Source: Dactylosporangium aurantiacum
GTDB taxonomy: Bacteria; Actinomycetota; Actinomycetes; Mycobacteriales; Micromonosporaceae
NCBI RefSeq assembly: GCF_000716715.1
Contig: NZ_JNYJ01000061.1
Span: 1-64,000 of the forward strand
Direction of reading: 5' to 3'
DNA: 64,000 nucleotides
Under the pieces are notes generated by a model. The model was not told the origin of the DNA and searched no databases. It saw only the letters and a list, made by a program, of their open reading frames with translations. Shown piece by piece: positions 28,526-36,874 of this stretch (position 1 is the first letter of the stretch; each line of letters opens with the position of its first letter). Both the position numbers and the translations under genes were made by a program.

Positions 28526-28840
28526 ATGTACGCGATCGTCAAGACCGGCGGCAAGCAGTACAAGGTCGCCGAGGGCGATGTGATCGAGGTCGAGAAGCTC
28601 GCGGGCCAGCCTGGCGACTCCCTGTCGCTCGCGGCGGTGCTGCTTGTCGACGGCGAAGATCTCATCACCGACGCGGCGAAGCTTGCCAGCGCCGCGGTGA
28701 CCGCTGAGGTCGTCGCGCACACCAAGGGTCCGAAGATCCGGATCCACAAGTTCAAGAACAAGACCGGCTACCACAAGCGCCAGGGTCACCGCCAGCCGCT
28801 GACCCAGGTGAAGGTCACCGGCATCTCCACCGGGAAGTAG
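28526..28840 (+). CDS. rplU: 50S ribosomal protein L21
   Basis: The 104-residue protein begins [18 protein letters not shown] and contains the C-terminal [17 protein letters not shown] block that binds 23S rRNA. Length and sequence are fully typical. ATG at 28526 follows a GACAGGAG ribosome-binding site. rpmA follows eight bases later, the conserved L21-L27 pair. Confidence 0.97.
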   Translation: MYAIVKTGGKQYKVAEGDVIEVEKLAGQPGDSLSLAAVLLVDGEDLITDAAKLASAAVTAEVVAHTKGPKIRIHKFKNKTGYHKRQGHRQPLTQVKVTGISTGK

Positions 28841-28848
28841 GCAGCGCG

Positions 28849-29106
28849 ATGGCACATAAAAAAGGTGCGTCCAGCTCGCGGAACGGGCGCGACTCCGCTG
28901 CCCAGCGGCTCGGCGTGAAGCGGTTCGGCGGCCAGCTGGTCAACGCCGGCGAGATCATCATCCGCCAGCGCGGCACCAAGTTCCACCCGGGTGACCTGGT
29001 GGGTCGCGGTGGCGACGACACGCTGTTCGCGCTCGCCGCGGGCCACGTGCTCTTCGGCACCAAGCGGGGCCGCAAGACGGTCAGCATCACCCCAGCCGCA
29101 GGCTGA
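28849..29106 (+). CDS. rpmA: 50S ribosomal protein L27
   Basis: The 85-residue protein starts directly with [16 protein letters not shown], the flexible tail that reaches the peptidyl-transferase centre, without the cleaved N-terminal extension found in Firmicutes. The [10 protein letters not shown] and [12 protein letters not shown] segments are standard. It is co-transcribed with rplU. Confidence 0.97.
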   Translation: MAHKKGASSSRNGRDSAAQRLGVKRFGGQLVNAGEIIIRQRGTKFHPGDLVGRGGDDTLFALAAGHVLFGTKRGRKTVSITPAAG

Positions 29107-29120
29107 AGTTTCTTTTCCGG

Positions 29121-29158
29121 ACGGCGGGCCGGGGGCATATACGCTCCCTGCCCGCCGT
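29121..29158 (+). terminator. hairpin between rpmA and obg
   Basis: ACGGCGGGC (29121-29129) pairs with GCCCGCCGT (29150-29158), and a GGG/CCC stem extends inside. It lies 15 bp after the rpmA stop and 29 bp before the obg start. It may end or weaken the ribosomal protein transcript. No T-tract follows. Confidence 0.5.
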
Positions 29159-29186
29159 TCGTGTTGGTGAGTGAAGGGATCAAGTC

Positions 29187-30641
29187 GTGACCACGTTCGT
29201 TGACCGGGCCGTGCTGCACGTGAAGGCCGGCGACGGTGGCCACGGCTGCGTGTCCATCCATCGCGAGAAGTTCAAGCCGTTCGGCGGGCCCGACGGCGGT
29301 GACGGCGGCCATGGCGGCAGCGTCAAGCTCGTCGTCGACCCCGGCGTGCACACGCTGCTGGACTTCCACTTCCACCCGCACCAGAAGGGCGGCAACGGCG
29401 CCGGCGGCGCGGGCAACAACCGCGACGGCGCCAACGGCCAGACGCTGGTCCTGCGGGTGCCGGACGGCACCGTGGTGCTCGACATGGACGGCGAGCCCCT
29501 GGCGGACCTGATCGGCGAGGGCACGGAGTTCGAGCTGGCCCGCGGCGGCCGCGGCGGCCGCGGCAACGCGGCGCTGGCCAACACCCGCCGCAAGGCGCCC
29601 GGCTTCGCCGAGCTCGGCGAGCCCGGCGAGGAGATCAACGTCGTCCTGGAGCTCAAGAGCGTCGCCGACGTCGGCCTGGTCGGCTTCCCGTCGGCCGGCA
29701 AGTCGTCGCTGATCTCGGTCATCTCCGCGGCCCGGCCGAAGATCGCCGACTACCCGTTCACCACCCTGGTGCCCAACCTGGGTGTGGTGCAGGCGGGCGA
29801 CAACACCTTCACCGTCGCCGACGTGCCCGGCCTCATTCCCGGCGCGGCCACCGGCAAGGGCCTGGGCCTGGAGTTCCTGCGGCACATCGAGCGCACCGCG
29901 GTGCTGGTCCACGTGGTCGACACGGCCGCGCTGGAGACCGAGCGCGACCCGGTGTCCGACATCGACGCGATCGAGGCGGAGCTGGCCGCCTACGGCGGTC
30001 TGGAGGACCGGCCGCGGCTCGTCGCGCTCAACAAGATCGACGTGCCCGACGGCCGTGACCTCGCCGACATCATGCGCGCCGATCTCGAGGAGCGCGGGTA
30101 TCCGGTGTACCCGGTGAGCGCGGTCACCCACGAAGGGCTGCGCGAGCTCGTGTTCGCCATGTCCGAGCTGGTGCTGCAGCAGCGCAAGCTGGCGCCGCCG
30201 CCGGAGCGCACCCGCATCGTCATCCGGCCGGTCGCCGTCGACGACAGCGGCTTCACGATCACGCAGGACGCCGAGGGTGTCTTCGTGGTCAGCGGCGGCG
30301 CGCCGGAGCGGTGGGTGCGGCAGACCAACTTCGACAACGACGAGGCCGTCGGCTACCTTGCCGACCGGCTCGCCCGGCTCGGCGTCGAGGAGGCGCTCAA
30401 GAAGGCCGGCGCGGTCTCCGGGTCGCCAGTTCGAATTGGCGTCCGTGAATTCGATTGGCAGCCCAACTCGTACACCGCCGACGACTTCGTGCCGGGTAAC
30501 CGGGGCACCGACTACCGCCTCGAGGAGCCGAACAAGCGGGTGCGGGCCGCGGAGCGCAAGGCCATGCGGGGTGCCCGCCGCCAGCCGTACGAGACGCTGG
30601 AACTTTCACCGGCGGACGAGGACGACGCGGACGATTTTTGA
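29187..30641 (+). CDS. obg: GTPase Obg/CgtA
   Basis: Ribosome-associated GTPase acting late in 50S assembly. The 484-residue protein has the glycine-rich Obg fold (1-160), the G domain with P-loop GFPSAGKSS (166-174), the [10 protein letters not shown]3 and NKIDV G4 elements, then the OCT domain (about 335-420). A basic, disordered tail rich in acidic residues ends the protein. The start is GTG at 29187. The standard L21-L27-Obg order is kept, but the proB and proA genes found next in some relatives are absent here. Confidence 0.96.
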   Translation: MTTFVDRAVLHVKAGDGGHGCVSIHREKFKPFGGPDGGDGGHGGSVKLVVDPGVHTLLDFHFHPHQKGGNGAGGAGNNRDGANGQTLVLRVPDGTVVLDMDGEPLADLIGEGTEFELARGGRGGRGNAALANTRRKAPGFAELGEPGEEINVVLELKSVADVGLVGFPSAGKSSLISVISAARPKIADYPFTTLVPNLGVVQAGDNTFTVADVPGLIPGAATGKGLGLEFLRHIERTAVLVHVVDTAALETERDPVSDIDAIEAELAAYGGLEDRPRLVALNKIDVPDGRDLADIMRADLEERGYPVYPVSAVTHEGLRELVFAMSELVLQQRKLAPPPERTRIVIRPVAVDDSGFTITQDAEGVFVVSGGAPERWVRQTNFDNDEAVGYLADRLARLGVEEALKKAGAVSGSPVRIGVREFDWQPNSYTADDFVPGNRGTDYRLEEPNKRVRAAERKAMRGARRQPYETLELSPADEDDADDF

Positions 30642-30710
30642 CCCGCCGCGCAACGAAATTCGCTGGTCAGGTGAAACATCGGGGAAATCCGGGTTGCGTA
30701 CCGTCTCCCC

Positions 30711-31634
30711 ATGTTGATCGAGCAACGTCCATCGGACGACTCGGAAGTGATCGCGCTTGTGGTCGATCAGCAGGTCGAACTGCGGGCGCGGGACGGCGGC
30801 CGCGACGGCCACGTCTACGCGGTCGACCCGGCGGCGAGGTACCTCGTCGCGGTCATGGGTGGTGACGCGGTCGCCTGTGGCGCGCTGCTCGCCGCCGACA
30901 TGGACGTCGCCGAGATCACCCGGCTCTACGTGCGCCCGGCCTACCGGGGGCGGGGGCTGGCCCGGCGGATGCTCGCCGCGCTGGAGGACTTCGCCGCCTC
31001 GCGCGGGCACCGCGTGCTGCGGCTGGAGACCGGGGTGACCTCGTCCGACGCCATCGCCCTGTTCCTCTCCGCCGGGTACCGGCCGATCCCGCGGTTCGGC
31101 GCGTACGTGCGGTACGAGAGCAGCCGCTGCTTCGAGAAACGCTTCGACGACACCGACCGTGAGGTGCGGGTGACCCGCCGCGGCGCGGGTGACCCGGCCG
31201 TCGTGGACCTGCTCGCGGCGGCCGCCGACGAGATGGCGCACCGCTACGGCGGGCCTGACGCGCGCCGCTTTCCGGTCGACCCGGCGGCCCGGTTCGTGGT
31301 CGCCACCGTCGACGGCGTCGGCGCCGGGTGCGGCGCGATCCAGCCGATCGACGACCAGACGGTCGAGCTGAAGCGGATGTACGTGCGTCCCGCGCATCGC
31401 GGCACCGGCATCGCCCGGCGGGTCCTCGCCGCGCTGGAGGACCTCGCGGTCGGCTCGCACTACCCGCTGATCCGGCTGGAGACGGGTACCCGACAGCCGG
31501 AAGCGATCCGTTTGTACGAATCGGCCGGTTACCGACCGATACCACCCTATGGGCCGTACGTACACAGTCCGCTCAGCCTGTGCTACGAAAAACTCGTTAT
31601 TGCCACGGAGGCCATCGCGTCCGAGCTCGCGTGA
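30711..31634 (+). CDS. tandem GNAT acetyltransferase (two domains)
   Basis: The 307-residue protein holds two complete GNAT domains. Domain 1 (about 1-140) has ITRLYVRPAYRGRGLARRML and VLRLETG; domain 2 (about 145-300) has LKRMYVRPAHRGTGIARRVL and LIRLETG. In both, the R-G-x-G-x-A loop binds acetyl-CoA, and the following strand ends with the same GYRPIP block. The high similarity of the halves indicates an internal duplication. Both acetyl-CoA loops look intact. Acceptor unknown. The gene stands 69 bp after obg with its own direction and is probably a separate unit. Confidence 0.9.
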   Translation: MLIEQRPSDDSEVIALVVDQQVELRARDGGRDGHVYAVDPAARYLVAVMGGDAVACGALLAADMDVAEITRLYVRPAYRGRGLARRMLAALEDFAASRGHRVLRLETGVTSSDAIALFLSAGYRPIPRFGAYVRYESSRCFEKRFDDTDREVRVTRRGAGDPAVVDLLAAAADEMAHRYGGPDARRFPVDPAARFVVATVDGVGAGCGAIQPIDDQTVELKRMYVRPAHRGTGIARRVLAALEDLAVGSHYPLIRLETGTRQPEAIRLYESAGYRPIPPYGPYVHSPLSLCYEKLVIATEAIASELA

Positions 31635-31650
31635 GGCTAATGTCTGGTCG

Positions 31651-32799
31651 GTGGGCATCCTCGAGCGGCTGACCCGACCGGCCCGATCACCACGTGAGCG
31701 CTTCGCCGACCAGGTGCTGGCTGAGCTGCGCAGGCTCGGTGTCCGTGACGCGGAGTTCCGCCCCACCCAGTTCGCCATCGTCTGCGAGTGCGGCCAGGAC
31801 GCCTACAGCTGGCTCTTCCTGGCCAAGGCGTTCAGTCAGTACCAGCGCAAGCCCGGCGACCGCAAGCAGTTCGTGCGCGACTTCGTCGCCAACAGCCTGG
31901 CGCCACCGGCCCAGCCGGAGACGTTCGACGAGGCGCTGCCGAAGCTCCGCCTCGCGCTGCGGCACGCCGCCCGCGGCACCCGCACGCTGCGCCGCCCCGC
32001 ACTGCCGCACCTCGACGAGGTCGTGCTCGTCGACGACGTCCCGGTCGATCTCGACAGCCCCGCCCGCTGGGGCGTCAGCGTCGAGGAGATCTTCACCGCG
32101 GCGCACGACCACACCCTGGCCCGCGCCGAGCTGCCGGCCAGCGCCGCCCTCTTCGGCCCGTCGGTGCTGCACGTGCCCGACTACTCCGGCGATCACCTCG
32201 TGTCCTGGGTGCTGCTGGACGGCTGGCTGGCCGAGCTCGACGAGCAGGTCGGCGGGCGGGCCGTCGCGTTCCTGCCGAGCACCCTGATGCTGCTGGTCTG
32301 CGCCGACGAGCCCCGCCTGGTCGAGCAGCTGTTCGACCTGGCCGCCGACGAGTACGCGCGCACGCCGCGGCCGCTGTCGCCGATGGCGTACACCACCGAC
32401 GACGACGGCCGCGTGGTGCCCTTCGACCCCGCGCCCGACCACCCGGCCTTCCACGCCGCGGCCAAGGCCCGCCGCCGGCTCGCCACCGACGTGGCGGAGC
32501 ACCAGCGGCGGACCCTGGCCGACCCGCGCCTGGCCGACTGCACCCTGACCGCCCGTCCCGACGGCTCCACGTTCACCACCGCCGTCTGGGCGGTCGGCTC
32601 GCCGACGCTGCTGCCCGCCGTCGACTTCGTCGGCGTGTCGCTGCCGGGGGAGCGGGTGTTCTACGTGCCGTGGGCGCTGATGGTCGAGGCCGACCTGCTG
32701 ATCGAGGAGATCGACTTCCGGCCGGCCCGCTTCAGTGCGGTCGACCGGCCGTCGCCGGCGTCGCTGGGGTACCTGCGGGAGCGCGCCGTCCACCTGTGA
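31651..32799 (+). CDS. conserved protein of unknown function
   Basis: The 382-residue soluble protein has no signal peptide or membrane span. The N-terminal part is basic and helical (residues 1-75). It is followed by mixed alpha/beta sequence with AVAFLPSTLMLLVCADEP and a C-terminal half carrying TFTTAVWAVGSPTLLPAVD. A remote likeness to DUF1444-type proteins is possible but not certain, and no catalytic motif is recognised. GTG at 31651 is the chosen start; in-frame sequence upstream belongs to the GNAT gene. Its last 68 bases overlap the convergent trpS gene, which is unusually long. Confidence 0.75.
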   Translation: MGILERLTRPARSPRERFADQVLAELRRLGVRDAEFRPTQFAIVCECGQDAYSWLFLAKAFSQYQRKPGDRKQFVRDFVANSLAPPAQPETFDEALPKLRLALRHAARGTRTLRRPALPHLDEVVLVDDVPVDLDSPARWGVSVEEIFTAAHDHTLARAELPASAALFGPSVLHVPDYSGDHLVSWVLLDGWLAELDEQVGGRAVAFLPSTLMLLVCADEPRLVEQLFDLAADEYARTPRPLSPMAYTTDDDGRVVPFDPAPDHPAFHAAAKARRRLATDVAEHQRRTLADPRLADCTLTARPDGSTFTTAVWAVGSPTLLPAVDFVGVSLPGERVFYVPWALMVEADLLIEEIDFRPARFSAVDRPSPASLGYLRERAVHL

Positions 32800-33763
32800 G
32801 GCCGAGGGCGATCCTGGCCCGGTGCACGGTCACGTCCGCGTGCCGGGCGGCCCGCTCCGCACCGTCGGCCAGGACCTGCTCGACGTCGTCGTCGCCCAGC
32901 TCCTGGTAGCGGCGCTGGATCGGCTCGAGCGTGGCGATCACGGCGTCCGCGACCGCCGATTTCAGCCGGCCGTACCCGGTGCCGCGGAAGTCGCCGGCGA
33001 CGTCGGCCGGGTCCCGGTCGCTCAGCGCGCCCAGGATGTCGAGCAGGTTGGCCACGCCGGGGTGCTCCTGCGGGTCGTACACCACCTCCGTGCCGGTGTC
33101 GGTCACCGCCCGCATCACCTTGCGCCGCAGCACCTCGGGCGGGTCGAGCAGGAACAGCACGCCGGCCGTCGAGGTGTTGGTCTTGCCCATCTTGCGGGTC
33201 GGGTCGGCGAGGTCGGCGATCCGCGCGGCGACCGCCGGGTGCACCGCCCGCGGGACGGTGAACGTCGGGCCGTAACGCTCGTTGAACCGCTCCGCGAGGT
33301 CGCGGGTCAGCTCGACGTGCTGGCGCTGGTCGCGGCCGACCGGCACCTCCTCGATGTCGTGCAGCAGGATGTCGGCGGCCATCAGGACGGGGTAGGTCAG
33401 CAGCGACAGCCGTGAACCGCCACCGCCGCCCTTCTCCTTGAACTGGATCATGCGGTGCGCTTCGCCGTAGCTGGCCACACACTCCAGCAGGTAGTGCAGC
33501 TCCAGGTGGGCGGAGACATCGGACTGGCGGTACAGCAGCGCCTGGCCGGGATCGACGCCGGCGGCCAGCAGCAGGCCGGCCACCTCCCGGGAGCGCGCCT
33601 GGACCAGGGCGGGGTCGTGCTGGACGGTCAGCGCGTGCAGGTCGGCGATGAACACGACCGTGGGCTGCTCGTGCTGGCCGCGGACGACCGGTCTGATCGC
33701 GCCGACGTAGTTGCCGAGCTGCAGGTGGCCGGTGGGCTTGAAGCCGGAGATGCGACGGGACAT
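32732..33763 (-). CDS. trpS: tryptophanyl-tRNA synthetase
   Basis: Charges tRNA-Trp. The 343-residue protein has the class I signature in the TrpRS form PTGHLQLGNY (about residues 8-17), the DLHALT tryptophan-pocket element with its histidine, and a second signature KMGKT in place of the usual KMSKS. The last 20 or so residues (TGGRRAPAGTPATPA and onward) extend past the normal end and are antisense to the neighbouring gene, as if an original stop was lost. ATG at 33763 has GGAGGAG at good spacing. Upstream lies a leader-peptide attenuator. An auxiliary TrpRS of Streptomyces coelicolor that resists indolmycin is controlled by such an attenuator; whether this enzyme resists too cannot be read from sequence. 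Confidence 0.95.
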   Translation of the reverse strand: MSRRISGFKPTGHLQLGNYVGAIRPVVRGQHEQPTVVFIADLHALTVQHDPALVQARSREVAGLLLAAGVDPGQALLYRQSDVSAHLELHYLLECVASYGEAHRMIQFKEKGGGGGSRLSLLTYPVLMAADILLHDIEEVPVGRDQRQHVELTRDLAERFNERYGPTFTVPRAVHPAVAARIADLADPTRKMGKTNTSTAGVLFLLDPPEVLRRKVMRAVTDTGTEVVYDPQEHPGVANLLDILGALSDRDPADVAGDFRGTGYGRLKSAVADAVIATLEPIQRRYQELGDDDVEQVLADGAERAARHADVTVHRARIALGLTGGRRAPAGTPATPATAGRPH

Positions 33764-33837
33764 GAGGAACTCCTCCAAGGGGGTTGGTTGGAGGCTCGCC
33801 GATCCGGACATTTGACCCTGTTTGCAGGACACGACAA

Positions 33838-33860
33838 AGGCCGCCCGGAACGGACGGCCT
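33838..33860 (-). terminator. attenuator terminator upstream of trpS
   Basis: On the minus strand, AGGCCGTCC (33860-33852) pairs with GGGCGGCCT (33846-33838) with one G-U pair, then a TTTGTC run. It lies between the leader peptide and trpS. Its 5' arm can also pair with GGGCGGCC at about 33889-33882, directly after the leader stop, giving the competing antiterminator. Confidence 0.75.
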
Positions 33861-33890
33861 GGTGAGGGTGTGTCTGCGTGCGGCCGCCCC

Positions 33891-33926
33891 TTAGTGGGCG
33901 CGCCAGCTGGTCAGTCGGTGCAGCAC
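33891..33926 (-). CDS. trpS leader peptide (MLHRLTSWRAH)
   Basis: An 11-codon frame starts at GTG 33926 and ends at TAA 33893-33891. A single tryptophan codon is at 33905-33903, four codons before the stop. A weak AAGG ribosome-binding site lies about nine bases upstream. When Trp-tRNA is scarce, the ribosome would stall on this codon and leave the segment after the stop free to form the antiterminator. This is the classic attenuation layout known for actinobacterial trp genes. Confidence 0.75.
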   Translation of the reverse strand: MLHRLTSWRAH

Positions 33927-34064
33927 GGTTATTTACCTTAGCAGGTGATGGCGCGGTCGTAATGTCCAAAAATGTCTTTCGGTCAGTGGCCCCCTCTCTG
34001 GCCCCTCCCAAGCGGCGGATCCGGGTGTTTGCTGGAGCGGAGCGCCGATCGGGGAGGGCACGGC

Positions 34065-34253
34065 ATGGAAGAGATGACGGGGACTGGCGTCGATGTCGAG
34101 GGGGACCGGCACTGGCTGCGACTGAGCTGTCCCGGCTGCCAGGGCTGGCTGGGCGTGCCGGGGGAGGCGCCGCCGGGGGTGGCGGCGCAGCTGGTGGCGC
34201 GGCGCATCGACGCGTTCGTGCAGCGGCACGTGGCGTGCGGACGGGGGCGGTGA
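34065..34253 (+). CDS. small zinc-ribbon-like protein
   Basis: The 62-residue protein contains a single CPGC knuckle (LRLSCPGCQGWLGV) and a later lone cysteine. ATG at 34065 follows GGGGAGGG. The next gene starts three bases after the stop, so the two are co-translated. Function unknown. Confidence 0.65.
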   Translation: MEEMTGTGVDVEGDRHWLRLSCPGCQGWLGVPGEAPPGVAAQLVARRIDAFVQRHVACGRGR

Positions 34254-34255
34254 CG

Positions 34256-34765
34256 ATGCTGCGGCAGTTTCGGCTGACCGTCGCCGGTCCACTGGACGAG
34301 GAGCGGGCGGACGTCCTGTTCGACCGGGCCGGCGACCTGTGCGTCGAGGTGGTGCCCGCCGACGGGCTGGCCTGGGTGGCGTTCGACCGGGACGCGCCGA
34401 CGCTGGTCGACGCGGTCGTGTCGGGCGTGCGTGACCTGGACGCGGCGGGGCTCGGCGTCGCCGCGGCCGTGGCCGACGACCCGCTGGTCACCCTGGAGGT
34501 GATCGCTGCGCGGGCCGGGCGGCCGGTCGAGGTCGTGCGCGGCTGGGCCGGCGGCGGGTTTCCCGCACCGGTCCGGGACCACCCGCGGCGGCCGGTCTAC
34601 CACTGGCCGGACGTGTCGGCGTGGCTGGACCGGCACCGGGCGCCGGTGCCGGCGGCCGGTGACACGGCGGTGACCCTGGAGGCGGTCACGCTCGCGCTGC
34701 GGCTGCGCGCGCTGGCGCCCCGGCTCGAGCGGATGCCGCCGATCCGGTCGCTGCTCTACCCGTGA
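34256..34765 (+). CDS. protein of unknown function with a predicted helix-turn-helix
   Basis: The 169-residue protein has an N-terminal alpha/beta half (LRQFRLTVAGPLDEE...) and a middle segment LEVIAARAGRPVEVVRGWAG followed by RRPVYHWPDVSAWLDRH. The latter resembles the helix-turn-helix of excisionase or MerR-like DNA-binding proteins. It is coupled to the small CPGC protein upstream. No ligand domain is recognised. Function unknown. Confidence 0.65.
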   Translation: MLRQFRLTVAGPLDEERADVLFDRAGDLCVEVVPADGLAWVAFDRDAPTLVDAVVSGVRDLDAAGLGVAAAVADDPLVTLEVIAARAGRPVEVVRGWAGGGFPAPVRDHPRRPVYHWPDVSAWLDRHRAPVPAAGDTAVTLEAVTLALRLRALAPRLERMPPIRSLLYP

Positions 34766-34769
34766 CCGT

Positions 34770-34794
34770 GACGCCCGGGGCGCCTTCGGGCGTC
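34770..34794. terminator. hairpin after the helix-turn-helix gene
   Basis: GACGCCCG (34770-34777) pairs with CGGGCGTC (34787-34794), five bases after the stop at 34765 and before the convergent DUF397 gene. Up to 34873 the sequence continues as imperfect repeats of GGCTCGGG(T/C)(C/T)TCCGGGCTGGGC. Confidence 0.65.
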
Positions 34795-34873
34795 CCGGGT
34801 CGCCCGGTTCGGGCTCCGGGTTGTCCGGCTCGGGCTTCCGGGCTGGGCGGCTCGGGTCTCCGGGCTGGGCGGC

Positions 34874-35092
34874 TCAGACGTCGAATTCGCCGTCTTTGGC
34901 GCCGGCGACGAAGGCGTCCCACTCGTCCTGGGTGAAGACGAGGACGGGGCTGTGCGGGTCGGCGCCGTTGCGCAGGCCGATCAGGTCGTCGACGAACGCC
35001 ACCTCGACCCGGCTGCCGTGGCTCTCACCGGGCGCCGAGCGCCAGACGGCACGGGAGCTGTCAAAGGCACCCTTGGGGTGCGACAACGTCAT
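34874..35092 (-). CDS. DUF397 domain protein
   Basis: The 72-residue protein matches DUF397: WRSAPGESHGSRVEVAF, LIGLRNGADPHSPVLVFTQDEWDAFVAG. These small proteins are numerous in actinobacteria and usually lie next to an XRE regulator with which they act as a pair. Here no such regulator is adjacent, so it is an orphan copy. ATG at 35092 is the start; the open frame continues upstream without support. Confidence 0.85.
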   Translation of the reverse strand: MTLSHPKGAFDSSRAVWRSAPGESHGSRVEVAFVDDLIGLRNGADPHSPVLVFTQDEWDAFVAGAKDGEFDV

Positions 35093-35179
35093 GGACCCTG
35101 AGGCTACACGGGGGCTCGGGGCCGTCGCACGCTGACACTCGTCCGGGCGACCCGCCGTGCTGATCACTACGATGCCAGG

Positions 35180-35773
35180 ATGCGCGTGGGCATCATGGGT
35201 GGGACGTTCGACCCGATCCACCACGGCCACCTGGTCGCCGCGAGCGAGGTGGCCGACCGGTTCGGGCTGGACCAGGTGGTGTTCGTGCCCACCGGTGACC
35301 CCTGGCAGAAGAGCGGGTCGTCGGTCAGCTCGCCGGAGGACCGCTACCTGATGACGGTCATCGCGACCGCGTCCAACCCCCGGTTCACGGTCAGCCGGGT
35401 CGACGTCGACCGGGTCGGCCCGACGTACACCGTCGACACCCTGCGCGACCTCCGTGAGCGCTACGGTCCCACGGCCGAGCTGTTCTTCATCACCGGTGCC
35501 GACGCGCTCAACAAGATCCTGTCCTGGAAGGACGCCCGGGACCTGTTCGACCTCGCGCATTTCGTCGGCGTGACCCGGCCCGGGTTCGAGCTCGACGCCT
35601 CGCATCTGCCGGAGGCGTCCGTCTCGCTGGTGCAGGTGCCGGCGATGGCGATCTCGTCCACCGACTGCCGGCGCCGGGTCCAGGGCGGCAAACCGGTGTG
35701 GTACCTCGTCCCCGACGGAGTGGTGCAATACATCGCTAAGCGAGGTTTGTACCGAAAAGTCGACAACATCTGA
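35180..35773 (+). CDS. nadD: nicotinate-nucleotide adenylyltransferase
   Basis: Makes deamido-NAD from nicotinate mononucleotide and ATP, a step common to de novo and salvage NAD synthesis. The nucleotidyltransferase motif [11 protein letters not shown] is at residues 7-17, and ISSTDCRRR near 155-163 binds ATP. The 197-residue length is normal. TACGAT at 35168-35173 lies six bases before the ATG, suggesting a near-leaderless transcript. rsfS follows 80 bp downstream. Confidence 0.95.
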   Translation: MRVGIMGGTFDPIHHGHLVAASEVADRFGLDQVVFVPTGDPWQKSGSSVSSPEDRYLMTVIATASNPRFTVSRVDVDRVGPTYTVDTLRDLRERYGPTAELFFITGADALNKILSWKDARDLFDLAHFVGVTRPGFELDASHLPEASVSLVQVPAMAISSTDCRRRVQGGKPVWYLVPDGVVQYIAKRGLYRKVDNI

Positions 35774-35853
35774 GAGGCAGACTGTCGTACGGGCGTGAGA
35801 GGCTAGAACCAGCCCGGCGCAGCAGGCCGGGGCAGACCGACGAAGGGAGCCCG

Positions 35854-36237
35854 GTGCCCGCGACTGAGCGTGCCATCGAGCTGGCGCTCACCGCTGCACA
35901 GGCGGCCGCCGACAAGAAGGCTGAAGACATCGTCATCCTGGACGTCGCCGACCAGCTGGTCATCACCGACGCGTTCCTGGTCGCTTCGGCGCCCAACGAG
36001 CGGCAGGTCCTGTCGATCGTCGACGCCATCGAGGAGCGACTCGCGCAGCTGCCCGAGAAGGCGAAGCCGGTCCGTCGCGAGGGCGAGCGCGGCGGGCGCT
36101 GGGTGCTGCTGGACTACGTCGACATCGTCGTGCACGTCCAGCACAGCGAGGAGCGGGAGTTCTACCAGCTCGACCGGCTGTGGAAGGACTGCCCGGTCAT
36201 CGAGTTCGTCGACCGCGACCTGCCCGCCCCCGCGTGA
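35854..36237 (+). CDS. rsfS: ribosome silencing factor RsfS
   Basis: Binds uL14 on the 50S subunit and blocks joining when nutrients are low. The 127-residue protein shows ADKKAEDIVILDVADQL, ITDAFLVASAPNERQV, RWVLLDYVDIVVHVQ and EREFYQLDRLWKDCP, all typical. The start is GTG at 35854 with GAAGGGAG upstream. Its stop overlaps the next start by four bases. Confidence 0.95.
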   Translation: MPATERAIELALTAAQAAADKKAEDIVILDVADQLVITDAFLVASAPNERQVLSIVDAIEERLAQLPEKAKPVRREGERGGRWVLLDYVDIVVHVQHSEEREFYQLDRLWKDCPVIEFVDRDLPAPA

Positions 36238-36833
36238 CCCGCCTGATCCTCTGGCGGCACGGGCAGACCGCCTGGAATGCCGGCGGACGGGTGCAGGGAC
36301 AGATCGACACGCCGCTGTCCGAGACCGGGCTCGCGCAGGCGGCCGCCGCCGCGCCGCGGCTCGCCGCGCTCGAGCCCGCCATGCTCGTGACCAGCGATCT
36401 GCGCCGCGCCAGCACCACCATGGCCGCGCTCGCCGCGCTCGTCGACGTGCCCGTCACCACCGACCCGCGGCTGCGCGAGCGCAGCTTCGGCGAATGGGAG
36501 GGCCTGACCCACCCCGAGATCATCGGCACCTGGCCGGAGGCGTTCGCGCGGTGGCGGCGCGGCGAGCCCGTCGAGGACGCCGACGTCGAGGAGGTCGACG
36601 CGCTGAGCAAGCGCATGACCGACGCGCTGCACGAGATCGTGGCCGCGGCACCGCCCGGCGCGACCGTCGTCGTGGCCACCCACGGCGCCGTCGCCCGGCA
36701 CGGCACCTGCGCGCTGCTCGGCTGGCCGCAGTCGCTGGCACCCACCCTCGGCGCGCTGCTCAACTGCCACTCCACCGACCTGCGCTTCGACGAGACCCGC
36801 GGATGGCAGCTGGCGGGCCACAACCTGCCATGA
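36234..36833 (+). CDS. histidine phosphatase family protein
   Basis: A phosphoglycerate-mutase-like fold of 199 residues: the catalytic RHG box is WRHGQTAWN (H9 is the phosphorylated residue), the acid/base glutamate lies in RSFGEWEGL, and the second histidine is in ATHGAVAR. Proteins at this site beside rsfS have been annotated as phosphoglycerate mutase-like or as glucosyl-3-phosphoglycerate phosphatase; the substrate is not decided by sequence. GTG at 36234 overlaps rsfS (GTGA), so they are coupled. Confidence 0.9.
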   Translation: MTRLILWRHGQTAWNAGGRVQGQIDTPLSETGLAQAAAAAPRLAALEPAMLVTSDLRRASTTMAALAALVDVPVTTDPRLRERSFGEWEGLTHPEIIGTWPEAFARWRRGEPVEDADVEEVDALSKRMTDALHEIVAAAPPGATVVVATHGAVARHGTCALLGWPQSLAPTLGALLNCHSTDLRFDETRGWQLAGHNLP

Positions 36834-36874
36834 CCCGGCGGAACCCGGCGCGTGGCGGTAGCGTCGAAAGGGTC

